The notes under the pieces were generated by a model that worked only from the letters and a program-made list of their open reading frames with translations, ran no database searches and had not been told where the DNA came from. Positions 25,813 through 34,753 of a stretch of DNA of 64,000 bases are shown here, one piece after another. The position numbers were made by a program, and so were the translations under genes. The stretch's first letter is position 1, and each line of letters starts with the position of its first letter. The stretch is from JAQVEM01 sp964610315 (lineage in GTDB: Bacteria; Actinomycetota; Humimicrobiia; Humimicrobiales; Humimicrobiaceae), in contig CAZSVM010000011.1 of the NCBI GenBank assembly GCA_964610315.1, forward strand, positions 1 through 64,000. The letters run 5' to 3'.

Positions 25813-26868
25813 ATGGAATATAAAAATAAAAAAATTGCTTTCTTTGATGCGAAGCCATATGACCGCAAATCTTTTGACATAGTAAATGCAGATTTTGGGT
25901 TCGATATAAATTATTTCGATGCCCATCTTAATGTCCAAACGGCAGAATTAACTTATGGTTTTGAGGCTGTATGCGCTTTCGTCAATGATAAAATCAATAA
26001 AGAAGTTATTGACCACCTCTTCGAGCATAATGTTAAAATAATTGCACTGCGCAGTGCAGGATATAATAATGTCGATTTCAAGGCAGCTTTTGGTAAGATA
26101 CATGTGGTACGAGTTCCGGCTTACTCTCCTTATGCCGTTGCCGAACATGCTGCTGCACTTATACTCTCGTTGAATCGTAAGACACATAGGGCATATTACC
26201 GTATACGTGATGGAAATTTTTCAATTAATGGACTCCTGGGATTTGATATGAATGGTAAAACAGCAGGAATAATAGGAACCGGCAAGATCGGTAAATGTCT
26301 TATTTCTATATTAAAAGGGTTTGGTATGGGAATTCTAGCATATGATGTTTATCCGGATAAGGAGTATGAGAAGGAAGCCGGAATAAAATATGTAAATCTG
26401 GATGAGCTTTTTAAAAAATCTGATATTATATCCCTTCACTGTCCTCTTACCCGGGAGACTGAACATATGATTAATGAAGATAGCATTCAAAAAATGAAAG
26501 ACGGAGTTATGATTATAAATACCGGAAGAGGCAAGCTGGTTAACACCGGTGCTTTGATAAAAATGCTTAAAGCCGGTAAGGTAGGTTCTGCAGGGCTTGA
26601 TGTTTATGAAGAGGAGAATGAATATTTCTTTGAGGATTATTCAACTCAGATGATATCCGATGATATTCTGGCCCGTCTTATAACTTTCCCCAATGTTCTG
26701 ATAACTTCCCACCAGGGATTCTTCACTAAAGAGGCCCTTCATAATATCGCGGAAACCACCCTTGATAATATAAAGGAATTTTTCGATGGAGGGTACCTTA
26801 AAAATGAGATTTGCTACAAGTGTGAATTAAAGCAGTGTCTGAAGGATAAAAAACAGCGTTGTTTTTAA
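25813..26868 (+). CDS. D-2-hydroxyacid dehydrogenase (D-lactate dehydrogenase-like)
   Basis: 351 residues. NAD-binding GTGKIGK at 155-161, with a family aspartate at the end of the next strand (AYDVYPD); a substrate arginine-region LRSAGYNNVD at 79-88; active-site histidine in SHQGF near residue 300. Most like D-lactate dehydrogenases that reduce pyruvate, in the cytoplasm. Unusual is a cysteine-bearing tail (C334, C337, C342, C350) beyond the normal end, which could bind a metal. Start ATG 25813. Confidence 0.87.
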   Translation: MEYKNKKIAFFDAKPYDRKSFDIVNADFGFDINYFDAHLNVQTAELTYGFEAVCAFVNDKINKEVIDHLFEHNVKIIALRSAGYNNVDFKAAFGKIHVVRVPAYSPYAVAEHAAALILSLNRKTHRAYYRIRDGNFSINGLLGFDMNGKTAGIIGTGKIGKCLISILKGFGMGILAYDVYPDKEYEKEAGIKYVNLDELFKKSDIISLHCPLTRETEHMINEDSIQKMKDGVMIINTGRGKLVNTGALIKMLKAGKVGSAGLDVYEEENEYFFEDYSTQMISDDILARLITFPNVLITSHQGFFTKEALHNIAETTLDNIKEFFDGGYLKNEICYKCELKQCLKDKKQRCF

Positions 26869-26907
26869 AACCTATGGCGTCCAGCAAAAAATGAAATGGG
26901 GGAAACA

Positions 26908-27294
26908 ATGAATTTTGATCACATAGCATTTCAAGTTTCCGATATTAATTCTATTATTAATTTCTACACACAAATATTGGGATTTAAACTAAATTTAAGA
27001 TCTACAAACCAGGAGGAATATGAAGAATATGCTTTTCTGGAATTTGGTAATACCCATCTTGAATTAATCCAGGACTTAAGTAAACTGTACCGTAAACCGT
27101 AAATAAGAAAACCATATTGCCCTCATACATGTATGGAAGTTGAAGATATGAAATCATCTGTTGAGGAATTAAAAAAGAAAAATATACCCATAATAAAGGG
27201 ACCATTTGGAATAAAAGATGAAGAGACATGGGTATATTTCAGTGATCTGGATAATAATATTCTTGAATTTATCCAGTGGTATAAAAAGAAGTAG
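26908..27294 (+). pseudogene. VOC (glyoxalase-like) gene with an in-frame stop
   Basis: From ATG 26908 (GGGGGAA upstream) the frame reads MNFDHIAFQVSDINSI ... FGNTHLELIQDL ... RKP, meets TAA at 27100-27102, then continues in the same frame with IRKPYCPHTCMEV ... ETWVYFSDLDNNILEFIQWY to a TAG at 27292-27294. Both halves together make a normal ~128-residue VOC domain, so a single codon change to TAA has split it. Metal ligands H9 and E61 lie before, and the last glutamate (ILEF) after, the stop. Either a recent pseudogene or a consensus error. Confidence 0.8.
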
Positions 27295-27341
27295 GAGCCC
27301 GGAAACTTAATAATGTTTCGAAATATTATAAGAGGCATAAT

Positions 27342-27773
27342 ATGGGTAAGAAAAATGTAAAACTTATAAATCTGGCAGCTGTTCTTATTTCCTCAAATAT
27401 TATAAAAACAGTGGGATATTACCATGATATTATGGGTTTTAAGGTAGTGAAACACTTTGATGGTAAAGAAAAATTTGCTGCACTTTACAGGGATAAAATA
27501 GAAATTATAATTGTCCAGTCAAAATATGGCGAGGTTCAATCAAACCAGCAGAAATATGGTGCGGGATATGATATTTATATCGATCCGGACACAGTAGAAG
27601 GTGTTGATTTAATTTATACTGAGTTAAAAGATAAAGGGGTAAAAATAATTTCCGCTCCTCGAATGACGGAATATGGGTCTTATGAGTTTGTTATGGAGGA
27701 TATTGACGGTAGGTTGATTGGAATTGGTCGAATAAAAGATAATAATCAGTTTTTTAAAAGTACTAAAATATAA
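27342..27773 (+). CDS. VOC-family (glyoxalase/bleomycin resistance-like) protein
   Basis: 143 residues, one VOC domain of paired beta-alpha-beta-beta-beta units: LAAVLISSNIIKTVGYYHDIMGFKVVKHF and the second half DLIYTELKDKGVKIISAPRMTEYGSYEFVMEDIDGRLIGIG. The usual first metal ligand (histidine in strand 1) is replaced by an alanine/valine run, so metal dependence is doubtful. It follows the broken VOC gene and is 2 nt before the next gene. Confidence 0.8.
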   Translation: MGKKNVKLINLAAVLISSNIIKTVGYYHDIMGFKVVKHFDGKEKFAALYRDKIEIIIVQSKYGEVQSNQQKYGAGYDIYIDPDTVEGVDLIYTELKDKGVKIISAPRMTEYGSYEFVMEDIDGRLIGIGRIKDNNQFFKSTKI

Positions 27774-27775
27774 AT

Positions 27776-28378
27776 ATGATTTCATGGATTAATTTTGCTA
27801 CGATGCTTATCTCGGCTTTTCTTTTTTCTTATTTCTATATAAAAAGTGTAAAGCCTGCTGCCCTGGAAAAGGAGATCGGTAAAATTGCCTATTTCAGGTG
27901 TGCCGTATATAGATTAATGGCTCTAATTTTTGAAATAATCATCTGTATTAACTATATAGTTTGCTTCTTTTACCCTCTACCAATTTCGATTCTCAGAACC
28001 TTCCCCTGGAATTGGTGGATTTCTATCATGATAGCAGTTGTAATTACCATTCCGGCAGGCTACCTGTTTGGGAAGGGCGTAAAGGACGCCGGTAGAGAGG
28101 CTATGGTACCGGCAAAGGATCAGGTACTTTTTGGAGGTATATATAAACAAATCAGACATCCTCAGGCAGTTGGTGAATTAATGTTCTGGTGGGTAATTGC
28201 TTTGTTATTAAATTCTCCTTTCCTTGCTTTATTCTCGTTTATCTGGATACCGATTTTTTATTTGTTTTGTTGGGCAGAGGAGAAGGATCTAGTTATTCGT
28301 TATGGTAATAAGTATCTTGAGTATAGAAAAAATACAGGCTTTATAATACCCAAGAGAGTAGGGAAACGTAGATATTGA
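27776..28378 (+). CDS. Isoprenylcysteine/PEMT-type membrane methyltransferase (first copy)
   Basis: 200 residues, about five membrane helices. The SAM-binding C-terminal region has the family pattern GIYKQIRHPQAVGE ... EEKDLVIRYGNKYLEYRKNTGFIIP. Members methylate small lipophilic thiols, lipids or unknown substrates at the membrane. It starts 2 nt after the VOC gene and its end abuts the next methyltransferase, so three genes appear co-transcribed. Confidence 0.8.
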   Translation: MISWINFATMLISAFLFSYFYIKSVKPAALEKEIGKIAYFRCAVYRLMALIFEIIICINYIVCFFYPLPISILRTFPWNWWISIMIAVVITIPAGYLFGKGVKDAGREAMVPAKDQVLFGGIYKQIRHPQAVGELMFWWVIALLLNSPFLALFSFIWIPIFYLFCWAEEKDLVIRYGNKYLEYRKNTGFIIPKRVGKRRY

Positions 28379-28389
28379 GGAAAATACAT

Positions 28390-29112
28390 ATGGAAAATAA
28401 AGAGAAAATTATAAAAAGACAATATGAAGCTTGGGCATCGACTTATGATAAGGATAAAGTTGAAATCATAAAAAGTGATACAGGTATTGAGTTGGTGGAA
28501 TTTATTGATCTTATATTGAACAACTGTGATCTGCAATGCGGTCAGAATATACTAGATGTGGGTATCGGAACTGGTTTGATTTCCATAGCTATTGCTAAAA
28601 GATTGTCAGGAAAATGTAGAATTTTGGGAATCGATATAACTGATGTAATGCTAAAAAAAGCTAAATCTAATATTGAAAATGAATCTTTGAGGGATATTAT
28701 TTATCTTAAAAAAGCTTCAGCTGAAAATATCCCAGCTTATAATAATCTTTATGATCTGATTGTATGTGTTTTTACCATCCGGCATACAAACATTAAAAAT
28801 GCTTTAAATGAATTTATAAGAGTTTTAAAGCCAACAGGAAGAATATGTATAGTAGATTTATATGCACCGGATAGGTGGAGATTACTTCTAGCAAGAGTAA
28901 TCACGCCTTTATTTAAACTTTTTCTTATGCGTAAAAAGAAGATGAGAGCGGAAAAAGAATCTAAACTTTTTACCTTAGAGGAATGGAAGACCCTTATTAT
29001 GGGAATTAGGGGTAAAAATATCCGAATACAAAATTTTCCCAATATAAGTGAACCAAATTGGAAGCCCGGGAAGATTATAATATCATGGAATAAAAGCCGA
29101 ATTAATATTTAG
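28390..29112 (+). CDS. Class I SAM methyltransferase (UbiE-like)
   Basis: 240 residues from ATG 28390, chosen because GAGG lies 9 nt upstream; a TTG at 28375 would overlap the upstream gene. Opening YEAWASTYDKDK is of the UbiE/COQ5 kind; motif I ILDVGIGTGLISI; a post-motif FIRVLKPTGRICIVDLY. Substrate unknown. Tightly follows the membrane methyltransferase. Confidence 0.82.
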   Translation: MENKEKIIKRQYEAWASTYDKDKVEIIKSDTGIELVEFIDLILNNCDLQCGQNILDVGIGTGLISIAIAKRLSGKCRILGIDITDVMLKKAKSNIENESLRDIIYLKKASAENIPAYNNLYDLIVCVFTIRHTNIKNALNEFIRVLKPTGRICIVDLYAPDRWRLLLARVITPLFKLFLMRKKKMRAEKESKLFTLEEWKTLIMGIRGKNIRIQNFPNISEPNWKPGKIIISWNKSRINI

Positions 29113-29182
29113 AATCTGCATAAAGTCACAAGGATTTAATAAATACTACTGAGAGGATAGGATAATAGCTATAGAAGAATGG

Positions 29183-29827
29183 TTGCAGATTATGGAGAGA
29201 TACGGCGCAAAGATATGGCCGGCGCAGGTAGTTTTTTACATTATTGCCATCCTGCTTACTGTCTGGATTTTTGTCAGACCGGGAAGGCTACAGAATATAT
29301 TTATGAAAACATATCTAACGATCTCATTTGCCTGGATCGGGGTAGTCTATTACTTTATTCTGGCAAAAGATATGGCTGTGGGTACCAATATGAATTATGT
29401 CATTGGCTCTTTTTTTATCATAATATCAGTTTTATTTGCTGTAGATATATTCAGAAACAAAATGTGTTTTTCGCTATCCAAGGTCAGGTGGCTTAGATAC
29501 ACTACTATAGTACTAACTGTCTTAGTGTTTTCTTACCACTGGATCGGCATGGCATTCGGACATGAGTTTCCAAATCTTATAATAATCGGTACTATACCTT
29601 GTCCGACTGTGACTTTTGGCCTAATCCTTCTTACCACTTCCCTCCCACAGATCGACAAGATAATCTATATCTTACTGCTTATTATGGCAATTCCTTTTAC
29701 TCCTTTCTTTCAAATTGCCAAGTATGGTGTTTATGAGGATATAATTCTTTTTGCTGTTGGTATTTTCAGCCTTGTCCTGCTGATAAAAAATTGGAAAATC
29801 GAAGGTAAGAGTGTTAATACTGGTTAA
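29183..29827 (+). CDS. DUF6064-like membrane protein
   Basis: 214 residues with six hydrophobic segments. Openings such as YGAKIWPAQVVFYIIA and the HWIGMAFGHEFPNLIIIGTIPCPTVTFGL region match what I recall of DUF6064 proteins; the function of that family is unknown. It stands 70 nt after the methyltransferase. A shorter out-of-frame reading at 29179 is judged to be a shadow. Confidence 0.65.
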   Translation: MQIMERYGAKIWPAQVVFYIIAILLTVWIFVRPGRLQNIFMKTYLTISFAWIGVVYYFILAKDMAVGTNMNYVIGSFFIIISVLFAVDIFRNKMCFSLSKVRWLRYTTIVLTVLVFSYHWIGMAFGHEFPNLIIIGTIPCPTVTFGLILLTTSLPQIDKIIYILLLIMAIPFTPFFQIAKYGVYEDIILFAVGIFSLVLLIKNWKIEGKSVNTG

Positions 29828-29970
29828 TTTTCTTCTGTGCCAAACTTTATGCAATACTAGGTTAAATGCACTGCTGTGCAGCACAGGAGCTTTGATCTTT
29901 ATGATTATAAGAGTTGATTAATCTATAAAGTATTAGGTACAATAATACTATTTTAATCGATAGGAATACG

Positions 29971-30579
29971 ATGAACATTTTTCAAATAATATTATTAGTA
30001 AATCTTTGTGTTTCAGTTAGTTATTTCATAATAAGTATGGTAACTTTGAAAATATCTGGTATAGATCCCATAGGGAAGAGGGAGAAAACAGATAATATTT
30101 TTGGGGTACTTTCTATAGTAATGTCAACATTAATATTATTTGGTTTGTGGATAATGTATATAATTAATCCAGATATATCATTGCTATTCTTATCAATTAA
30201 ACCACTGACAGGATTAGAATATATTAAATGGATATCAGTATCTTTAATAACGATTGCCACAGTAATTGAAATTATATCAAGTCTGACATTAGGAAGATCT
30301 GGGAGGATTCATTCTTCTAAGGAAAAAACAAAACTCATTAAAACAGGAATGTACGGAATTATCAGAAATCCAATAGTATTCGGGTTATTTTTATATGGTA
30401 TTGGTATTTTATTATTAAATCCAAATTTACTCGGTCTGTCTATGATGATATTTCTGGTTTACGGATATAATTTTAAGGTTGATGTAGAGGCAAAGAAATT
30501 AAAGGAAATGTTTGGTGATGAATGGAATGAATATTGTAAAAAGGTGGGTAAGTATTTCCCAAGGTTATTTGTCAGATAA
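29971..30579 (+). CDS. Isoprenylcysteine/PEMT-type membrane methyltransferase (second copy)
   Basis: 202 residues, about five membrane helices, C-terminal SAM region TGMYGIIRNPIVFGLFLYGIGI ... KKLKEMFGDEWNEYCKKVGKYFP. Same family as the protein at 27776 but clearly diverged. It ends directly in front of a truncated alpha/beta-hydrolase remnant in the same frame. Confidence 0.8.
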   Translation: MNIFQIILLVNLCVSVSYFIISMVTLKISGIDPIGKREKTDNIFGVLSIVMSTLILFGLWIMYIINPDISLLFLSIKPLTGLEYIKWISVSLITIATVIEIISSLTLGRSGRIHSSKEKTKLIKTGMYGIIRNPIVFGLFLYGIGILLLNPNLLGLSMMIFLVYGYNFKVDVEAKKLKEMFGDEWNEYCKKVGKYFPRLFVR

Positions 30580-30825
30580 AACAACATTATTGATTTTGCG
30601 GAGAACTATAAATTCTCCAGAGGTGATTTAACAGAGTGGCCGGGAAAGATCCTTATCCTTGAATCTGATAAAGATACAGCTTTACATCTGTCGGAAAAGG
30701 AGACGGTAAAAAGGCTGCATCCTCAAGCACGGCTACATAGTTTTAAGAGCAGGGGGCATCTGTCTCTTGTCATCAACCCGGAAAAATCAATCTCTATAAT
30801 CAGGAACTTTCTGAGTGGGAAGTGA
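30580..30825 (+). pseudogene. C-terminal remnant of an alpha/beta hydrolase
   Basis: Immediately after the previous stop codon, the same frame is open for 81 codons and reads like the last third of an alpha/beta hydrolase: WPGKILILESDKDTA (acid residue loop), RLHPQARLHSFKSRGH (catalytic histidine), NPEKSISIIRNFL, ending TGA at 30823-30825. There is no start codon, nucleophile elbow or N-terminal domain, so it is a decayed fragment. Its end overlaps the GTG start of the next gene. Confidence 0.65.
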
Positions 30826-31597
30826 AAAAGTGATAGCAGAAATAGAAAAGTTAAATAGTAAGATAAGAGAGTGCAAAAAGTGCAGGCTATCCGAGACCAG
30901 AATAAATCCCCTCTGTGGAGAGGGTGATACAGATGCTAGACTGATGCTGATCGCCCAGGCGCCGGGTGAAAATGAAGACAGAGAAGGAAGGATGTTTATG
31001 GGGCCTTCAGGAAAAGTCCTGGATGAATTATTCATGGAAGCAGGTATTAGCAGAAAAGAGGTTTATATGACAAACCTGATAAAATGTATGCTCCCGAAAT
31101 ACAGAAAGCCAAAACAAGATGAGATTAAAATCTGTAGTGGTTATCTGGATAAGGAAATAGAATTGGTTAACCCACAGGTATTAGTCCCATTGGGATACTA
31201 TGCTATAAAATATATCTTTGAGAAATACAATATCCCTTTGCCGTTTAAATTAGAATTTGAGCAGATTTACTGTAGGATTTTTTTGACAGATGATAAAAAG
31301 GTATTTCCATTGCAGCATCCAGCAGCTGTTCTCTATCACAGTTCTATTAAGGAGAAAGTGATAAAGGATTATCGTAAATTAAAAGTGCTTTTGTTTGATT
31401 GTAGGTGGTATCCGGTCTGTCCAATGAAAAGATATTATGAAGACGGTAAGTTGGATAAAAAATGGGTAGAGTTATACTGCAAAGGTGACTGGGAAAGCTG
31501 CATCCGTTATCATATGGAGGAAGAAGGCCGGAGGCACCCGGACTGGGTGCTTCCAGATGGGAGCATTGATGAAAGATTACACAAGATATATTTTTAG
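30815..31597 (+). CDS. Uracil-DNA glycosylase, type 4/5-like, with four-cysteine tail
   Basis: 260 residues. N-terminal 195 residues are an Fe-S uracil-DNA glycosylase: cluster cysteines C20, C23, C91 and C107; the motif GEAPGENEDREG-type AQAPGENEDREGRMFMGPSG; and the HPA active-site motif at 168-170. The last 65 residues are an added domain with C196-x5-C202-x19-C222-x6-C229 and the strings DCRWYPVCPMKRYYEDGKL and YCKGDWESC. Base-excision repair of deaminated cytosine. The GTG start overlaps the hydrolase remnant, and the ribosome site is weak. Confidence 0.87.
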   Translation: MGSEKVIAEIEKLNSKIRECKKCRLSETRINPLCGEGDTDARLMLIAQAPGENEDREGRMFMGPSGKVLDELFMEAGISRKEVYMTNLIKCMLPKYRKPKQDEIKICSGYLDKEIELVNPQVLVPLGYYAIKYIFEKYNIPLPFKLEFEQIYCRIFLTDDKKVFPLQHPAAVLYHSSIKEKVIKDYRKLKVLLFDCRWYPVCPMKRYYEDGKLDKKWVELYCKGDWESCIRYHMEEEGRRHPDWVLPDGSIDERLHKIYF

Positions 31598-31704
31598 AGT
31601 TTCCTTTTACTATTGATAACTGTCATACCCATATCATGTCAAAAACTACGGCGGTGAAAGAATTATGGTAAAATATAACCTTAAAAGAAAGGAGCTATGA
31701 GAGT

Positions 31705-32052
31705 ATGAAAGAAATTAACGATTTAATTGCCTGTTGCGGACTTAATTGTTCCGAATGCGGTGCCTATATCGCTACAAAGACCAATGATGACAATAAGAGA
31801 GCAGAAGTATCAAGAGAGTGGTCAAAAATACATAATGAAGATATCAAACCGGAAGATATTAATTGTAATGGTTGCCTTTCTGACGGGCAGAAGTTTTCCT
31901 ACTGTGATGTTTGTGAAATCCGTAAATGCTGCGTAGAAAAAGAATTGGAAAACTGTGCAGGTTGTGATATGTATGCCTGTGATAAACTGGAAAACTTTTT
32001 CAACATGGCACCGGACGCACGTACAGCTTTAGATAATTTACGCCGACAGTAA
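31705..32052 (+). CDS. DUF3795 cysteine-rich protein (copy 1)
   Basis: 115 residues, opening LIACCGLNCSECGAYIAT, with further cysteine pairs CNGC, YCDVCEIRKCC and NCAGCDMYACDKL: the DUF3795 pattern. Function unknown; probably binds zinc or an Fe-S cluster. Strong ribosome site AAAGGAGC. A second, divergent copy is at 36891. Confidence 0.85.
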   Translation: MKEINDLIACCGLNCSECGAYIATKTNDDNKRAEVSREWSKIHNEDIKPEDINCNGCLSDGQKFSYCDVCEIRKCCVEKELENCAGCDMYACDKLENFFNMAPDARTALDNLRRQ

Positions 32053-32115
32053 TTTTTTTCTAAAAAACAATTATCTTTATCCACATAGCCGGGTTATATA
32101 GTAGAGGTATAATCC

Positions 32116-32499
32116 GTGAAGGAAGAAACTGCAAAAAAATTAATAGAAAAATATGTCAATGGCTGGAAAGATGGAGACTTAAAGATACTGCTATCTGTTT
32201 TGCATGATCGGGTTGAAGTCCGGGAATGTACCGGTGCCGTTTATCAGGGTAAAAAAACGATTGGAAAATGGTTTACCAGCTGGAATCAGGGAACAAACAA
32301 AATTATTTACTGGGAAATAAACTCTTTTGGTTTTGATGAAAAGAAGGCAGTAGCTTTTTTTGAATGGAAGTTTAAATGCAGATACGAAAATAAGGAATAC
32401 CAGTTTGAAGGTTCAAGTATCGTATATTTTAAAGATGAATTGTTGTTTAGAATAAATGAATATGAAATGAAGCTTAAAAAATTTTACCCTTATAAGTAA
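32116..32499 (+). CDS. SnoaL/NTF2-like protein
   Basis: 127 residues: N-terminal helices (LIEKYVNGWKDGDLKILLSVLHDRVEVRECTG) followed by strands with WFTSWNQG and a final RINEYEMKLK. A typical cone-shaped ligand-binding fold, used by polyketide cyclases, small isomerases and binding proteins. The specific role cannot be read from sequence. GTG start; next gene begins 52 nt on. Confidence 0.7.
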   Translation: MKEETAKKLIEKYVNGWKDGDLKILLSVLHDRVEVRECTGAVYQGKKTIGKWFTSWNQGTNKIIYWEINSFGFDEKKAVAFFEWKFKCRYENKEYQFEGSSIVYFKDELLFRINEYEMKLKKFYPYK

Positions 32500-32550
32500 T
32501 AAGAAAAGATTTTAAAAATATACAACATTAGTATATAAAAGTATTTAATA

Positions 32551-33582
32551 ATGATTAAGGAAAACATAAATATACCAGGAACATCACCAGAATTAATATT
32601 TAAACTGCGGGAGAGTTCGTTTGCGAATGACCTATTTATAACCGCAGTCAGCTATTTCGATTTCTTTAATTTTTTAAAAGAACATCCTTCTAATTTTGAC
32701 AGTATCGCTAAATCATTGAATATTAAAAAAAGACCTCTGGATGTTATGCTTACCCTGTTTAAAGCATACGGTTTTATTGCAGAGAAAAATAATAAATATT
32801 ATCTCTCCGATATTTCGTATAATTATCTGACCAGCAAATCATCGTTTGATTTGAGTTCCTATGTAAGCTCATTAAAAGAAAGGCCGATATGTGCCGAAAT
32901 GAAAAAAGTATTGCTTACCGGAAAACCGGCAAACTGGGCAGCAAGTAAGAAGATAAAGCAATGGACTAGTTCCATGGAAACTGATGATTTTGCACAGTCA
33001 TTTACAGCGGGAATGAATAGCCGGGGCGCATATCTGGCAAGTGGCCTGGTAGGTGCGGTTGATTTGAGAAAATATGGCAAAATACTGGATATTGGCGGCG
33101 CATCCGGGATATATTCGGTTGCTCTACTGCTAAGTAATCCAAATTTGAATGCTTCCATCTTTGAAAAACCGCCTGTAGATAAACTGGCGCAATATACCAT
33201 AAATAAATCCGGTTTGAGTAGTAGAATTAAAGTTATACCTGGGGATATGTTCGAGGACAAATTTCCGTCAGGCTATGATGTACACTTTATTTCACATGTG
33301 CTTCATGATTGGGATTTCAATGAAGTAAAAATAATCATAAATAATTCATTTGATGATCTGGAACCAGGGGGAATGGTAATTATTCATGATGCTCATATAA
33401 ATGATACCAAAACCGGTCCGGTTTCTGTAGCGGAGTATTCGGTTTTGCTTATGTTTTTATCGGAAGGTAAGTGCTATTCTACTGCTGAAATGAAGCAAAT
33501 CCTTGAAGAAATAGGTTTCGAAGATATAAAATACAGGCCGACAATTTTAAATAGAAGTATAATTACGGGAATAAGACCTTAA
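32551..33582 (+). CDS. O-methyltransferase (acetylserotonin/caffeate type)
   Basis: 343 residues. N-terminal winged-helix dimerisation domain (about 1-95: FNFLKEHPSNFDSIAKSLNIKKRPLDVMLTLF) and C-terminal SAM domain with ILDIGGASGIYSVALL, PGDMFED and SHVLHDWDF, the last carrying the His-Asp pair used as base in this family. Acts on small hydroxylated or N/C-nucleophile substrates of natural-product or bacteriochlorophyll-like pathways. Immediately upstream of a radical SAM/SPASM gene. Confidence 0.85.
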   Translation: MIKENINIPGTSPELIFKLRESSFANDLFITAVSYFDFFNFLKEHPSNFDSIAKSLNIKKRPLDVMLTLFKAYGFIAEKNNKYYLSDISYNYLTSKSSFDLSSYVSSLKERPICAEMKKVLLTGKPANWAASKKIKQWTSSMETDDFAQSFTAGMNSRGAYLASGLVGAVDLRKYGKILDIGGASGIYSVALLLSNPNLNASIFEKPPVDKLAQYTINKSGLSSRIKVIPGDMFEDKFPSGYDVHFISHVLHDWDFNEVKIIINNSFDDLEPGGMVIIHDAHINDTKTGPVSVAEYSVLLMFLSEGKCYSTAEMKQILEEIGFEDIKYRPTILNRSIITGIRP

Positions 33583-33627
33583 AATATCAATTGAAATAAA
33601 TATCAATAGTAAAGCAGGAAATCAGTT

Positions 33628-34668
33628 ATGAAATTTCCAAAGAGTATTTCATTTACTCTGACCAATGTCTGCAACCTGAGGTGCAGGATGTGCGGCCAGT
33701 GGAGTAGCAGCGGTTATATGCATGATAGAAAAGAGAGATTAAAGGATGAGATGGGGCTTTCACAATGGAAAAGGCTTGTTGATGAACTGGCTGCTCATAA
33801 TACTGACTCTATTTTACTGAGAGGCGGGGAACCCTTTCTGTTTCCCGGTATAATAGAGCTTATAAAATATATAAACAATAAAAATATTCTTACCCACATA
33901 GATAACAATGGGACTATGCTCTGGAAATATGCAACAGAGCTAACTGATATAGGAAATGTTCATATTAACGTGTCAGTTGACGGCCCAGAAAATGTACATG
34001 ATAAAGTAAGAAGTGTTAAAGGCTGTTTTAAAAAAATAAAAGATGGTATTAACCTGTTAAATAAACTCGAGAAAGATGGAAGAAAAAAAGTAAGCAAATT
34101 GATTGTTTTTACCATAAGCAGGTATAGTGTTATGGGGCTTGGGGAAATGCCTGACGTGGCCCGTAGTATGTCTGTGGACACAATAACTATAGTTCCTTAT
34201 TATTATATTCCCGGTTATGTCGGTAAACAGTATGAAAAACAAATGAAAGAAAATTTTAACCGTATCGCTTTCTCCTGGAAAGGGTTCCATCATGAGAGTT
34301 CCGGGGTTGATTTTAAAGAATTCAGGAAACAATATAGAAGATATCTGGCAAATCTTAACGGGATAAAGAATTATCCTTATATGGATTTTTCCGAAGATGA
34401 TTACAGGATATGGTTCGATGACCCAATAGCTCCTGTAGGATCGATGCGATGCCTGAATGTTGAAAGACTTATTGATATTCAGCCTAACGGAGATGCAAAT
34501 TTTTGTGTTGATTTTCCCGATTACATAATCGGTAATGTTAGAAATTCATCTATAGAAGATGTATGGAATAGTAAAGAGGCGGAGATTTTCCGCAGGTATA
34601 GACGGGAAAAACCGCTTTCGGTATGTCACAGGTGCGGGGCAAAGTATATGTCTGAAATTAAAAGCTGA
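33628..34668 (+). CDS. Radical SAM/SPASM-domain protein
   Basis: 346 residues. C15-x3-C19-x2-C22 in NVCNLRCRMCG binds the SAM [4Fe-4S] cluster; a RGGEPF motif follows. The C-terminal part (about 265-345) has a SPASM-like set: MRCLNVERLIDIQPNGDANFCVDFPDYIIGNVRNSS, then VCHRCG. Such enzymes modify peptides or proteins or activate small substrates. 45 nt after the O-methyltransferase gene. No candidate precursor peptide is evident next to it. Confidence 0.86.
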   Translation: MKFPKSISFTLTNVCNLRCRMCGQWSSSGYMHDRKERLKDEMGLSQWKRLVDELAAHNTDSILLRGGEPFLFPGIIELIKYINNKNILTHIDNNGTMLWKYATELTDIGNVHINVSVDGPENVHDKVRSVKGCFKKIKDGINLLNKLEKDGRKKVSKLIVFTISRYSVMGLGEMPDVARSMSVDTITIVPYYYIPGYVGKQYEKQMKENFNRIAFSWKGFHHESSGVDFKEFRKQYRRYLANLNGIKNYPYMDFSEDDYRIWFDDPIAPVGSMRCLNVERLIDIQPNGDANFCVDFPDYIIGNVRNSSIEDVWNSKEAEIFRRYRREKPLSVCHRCGAKYMSEIKS

Positions 34669-34753
34669 AATTTTAAAAAAGACGAGTTATTGAAAAGATC
34701 TTTATAAGTTGCCTGAAGTAATATATCAGATAAAAAAAGATACAAAGGTGGAA

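Noticed and set aside
27100..27102. Programmed recoding (selenocysteine or pyrrolysine) at the VOC stop
   Set aside because: The codon is TAA, not TGA or TAG, and there is no downstream structure suggestive of recoding.
29179..29496. 105-residue frame overlapping the DUF6064-like gene
   Set aside because: The overlapping frame at 29183 gives a regular six-helix membrane protein; this one is cysteine/tyrosine noise.
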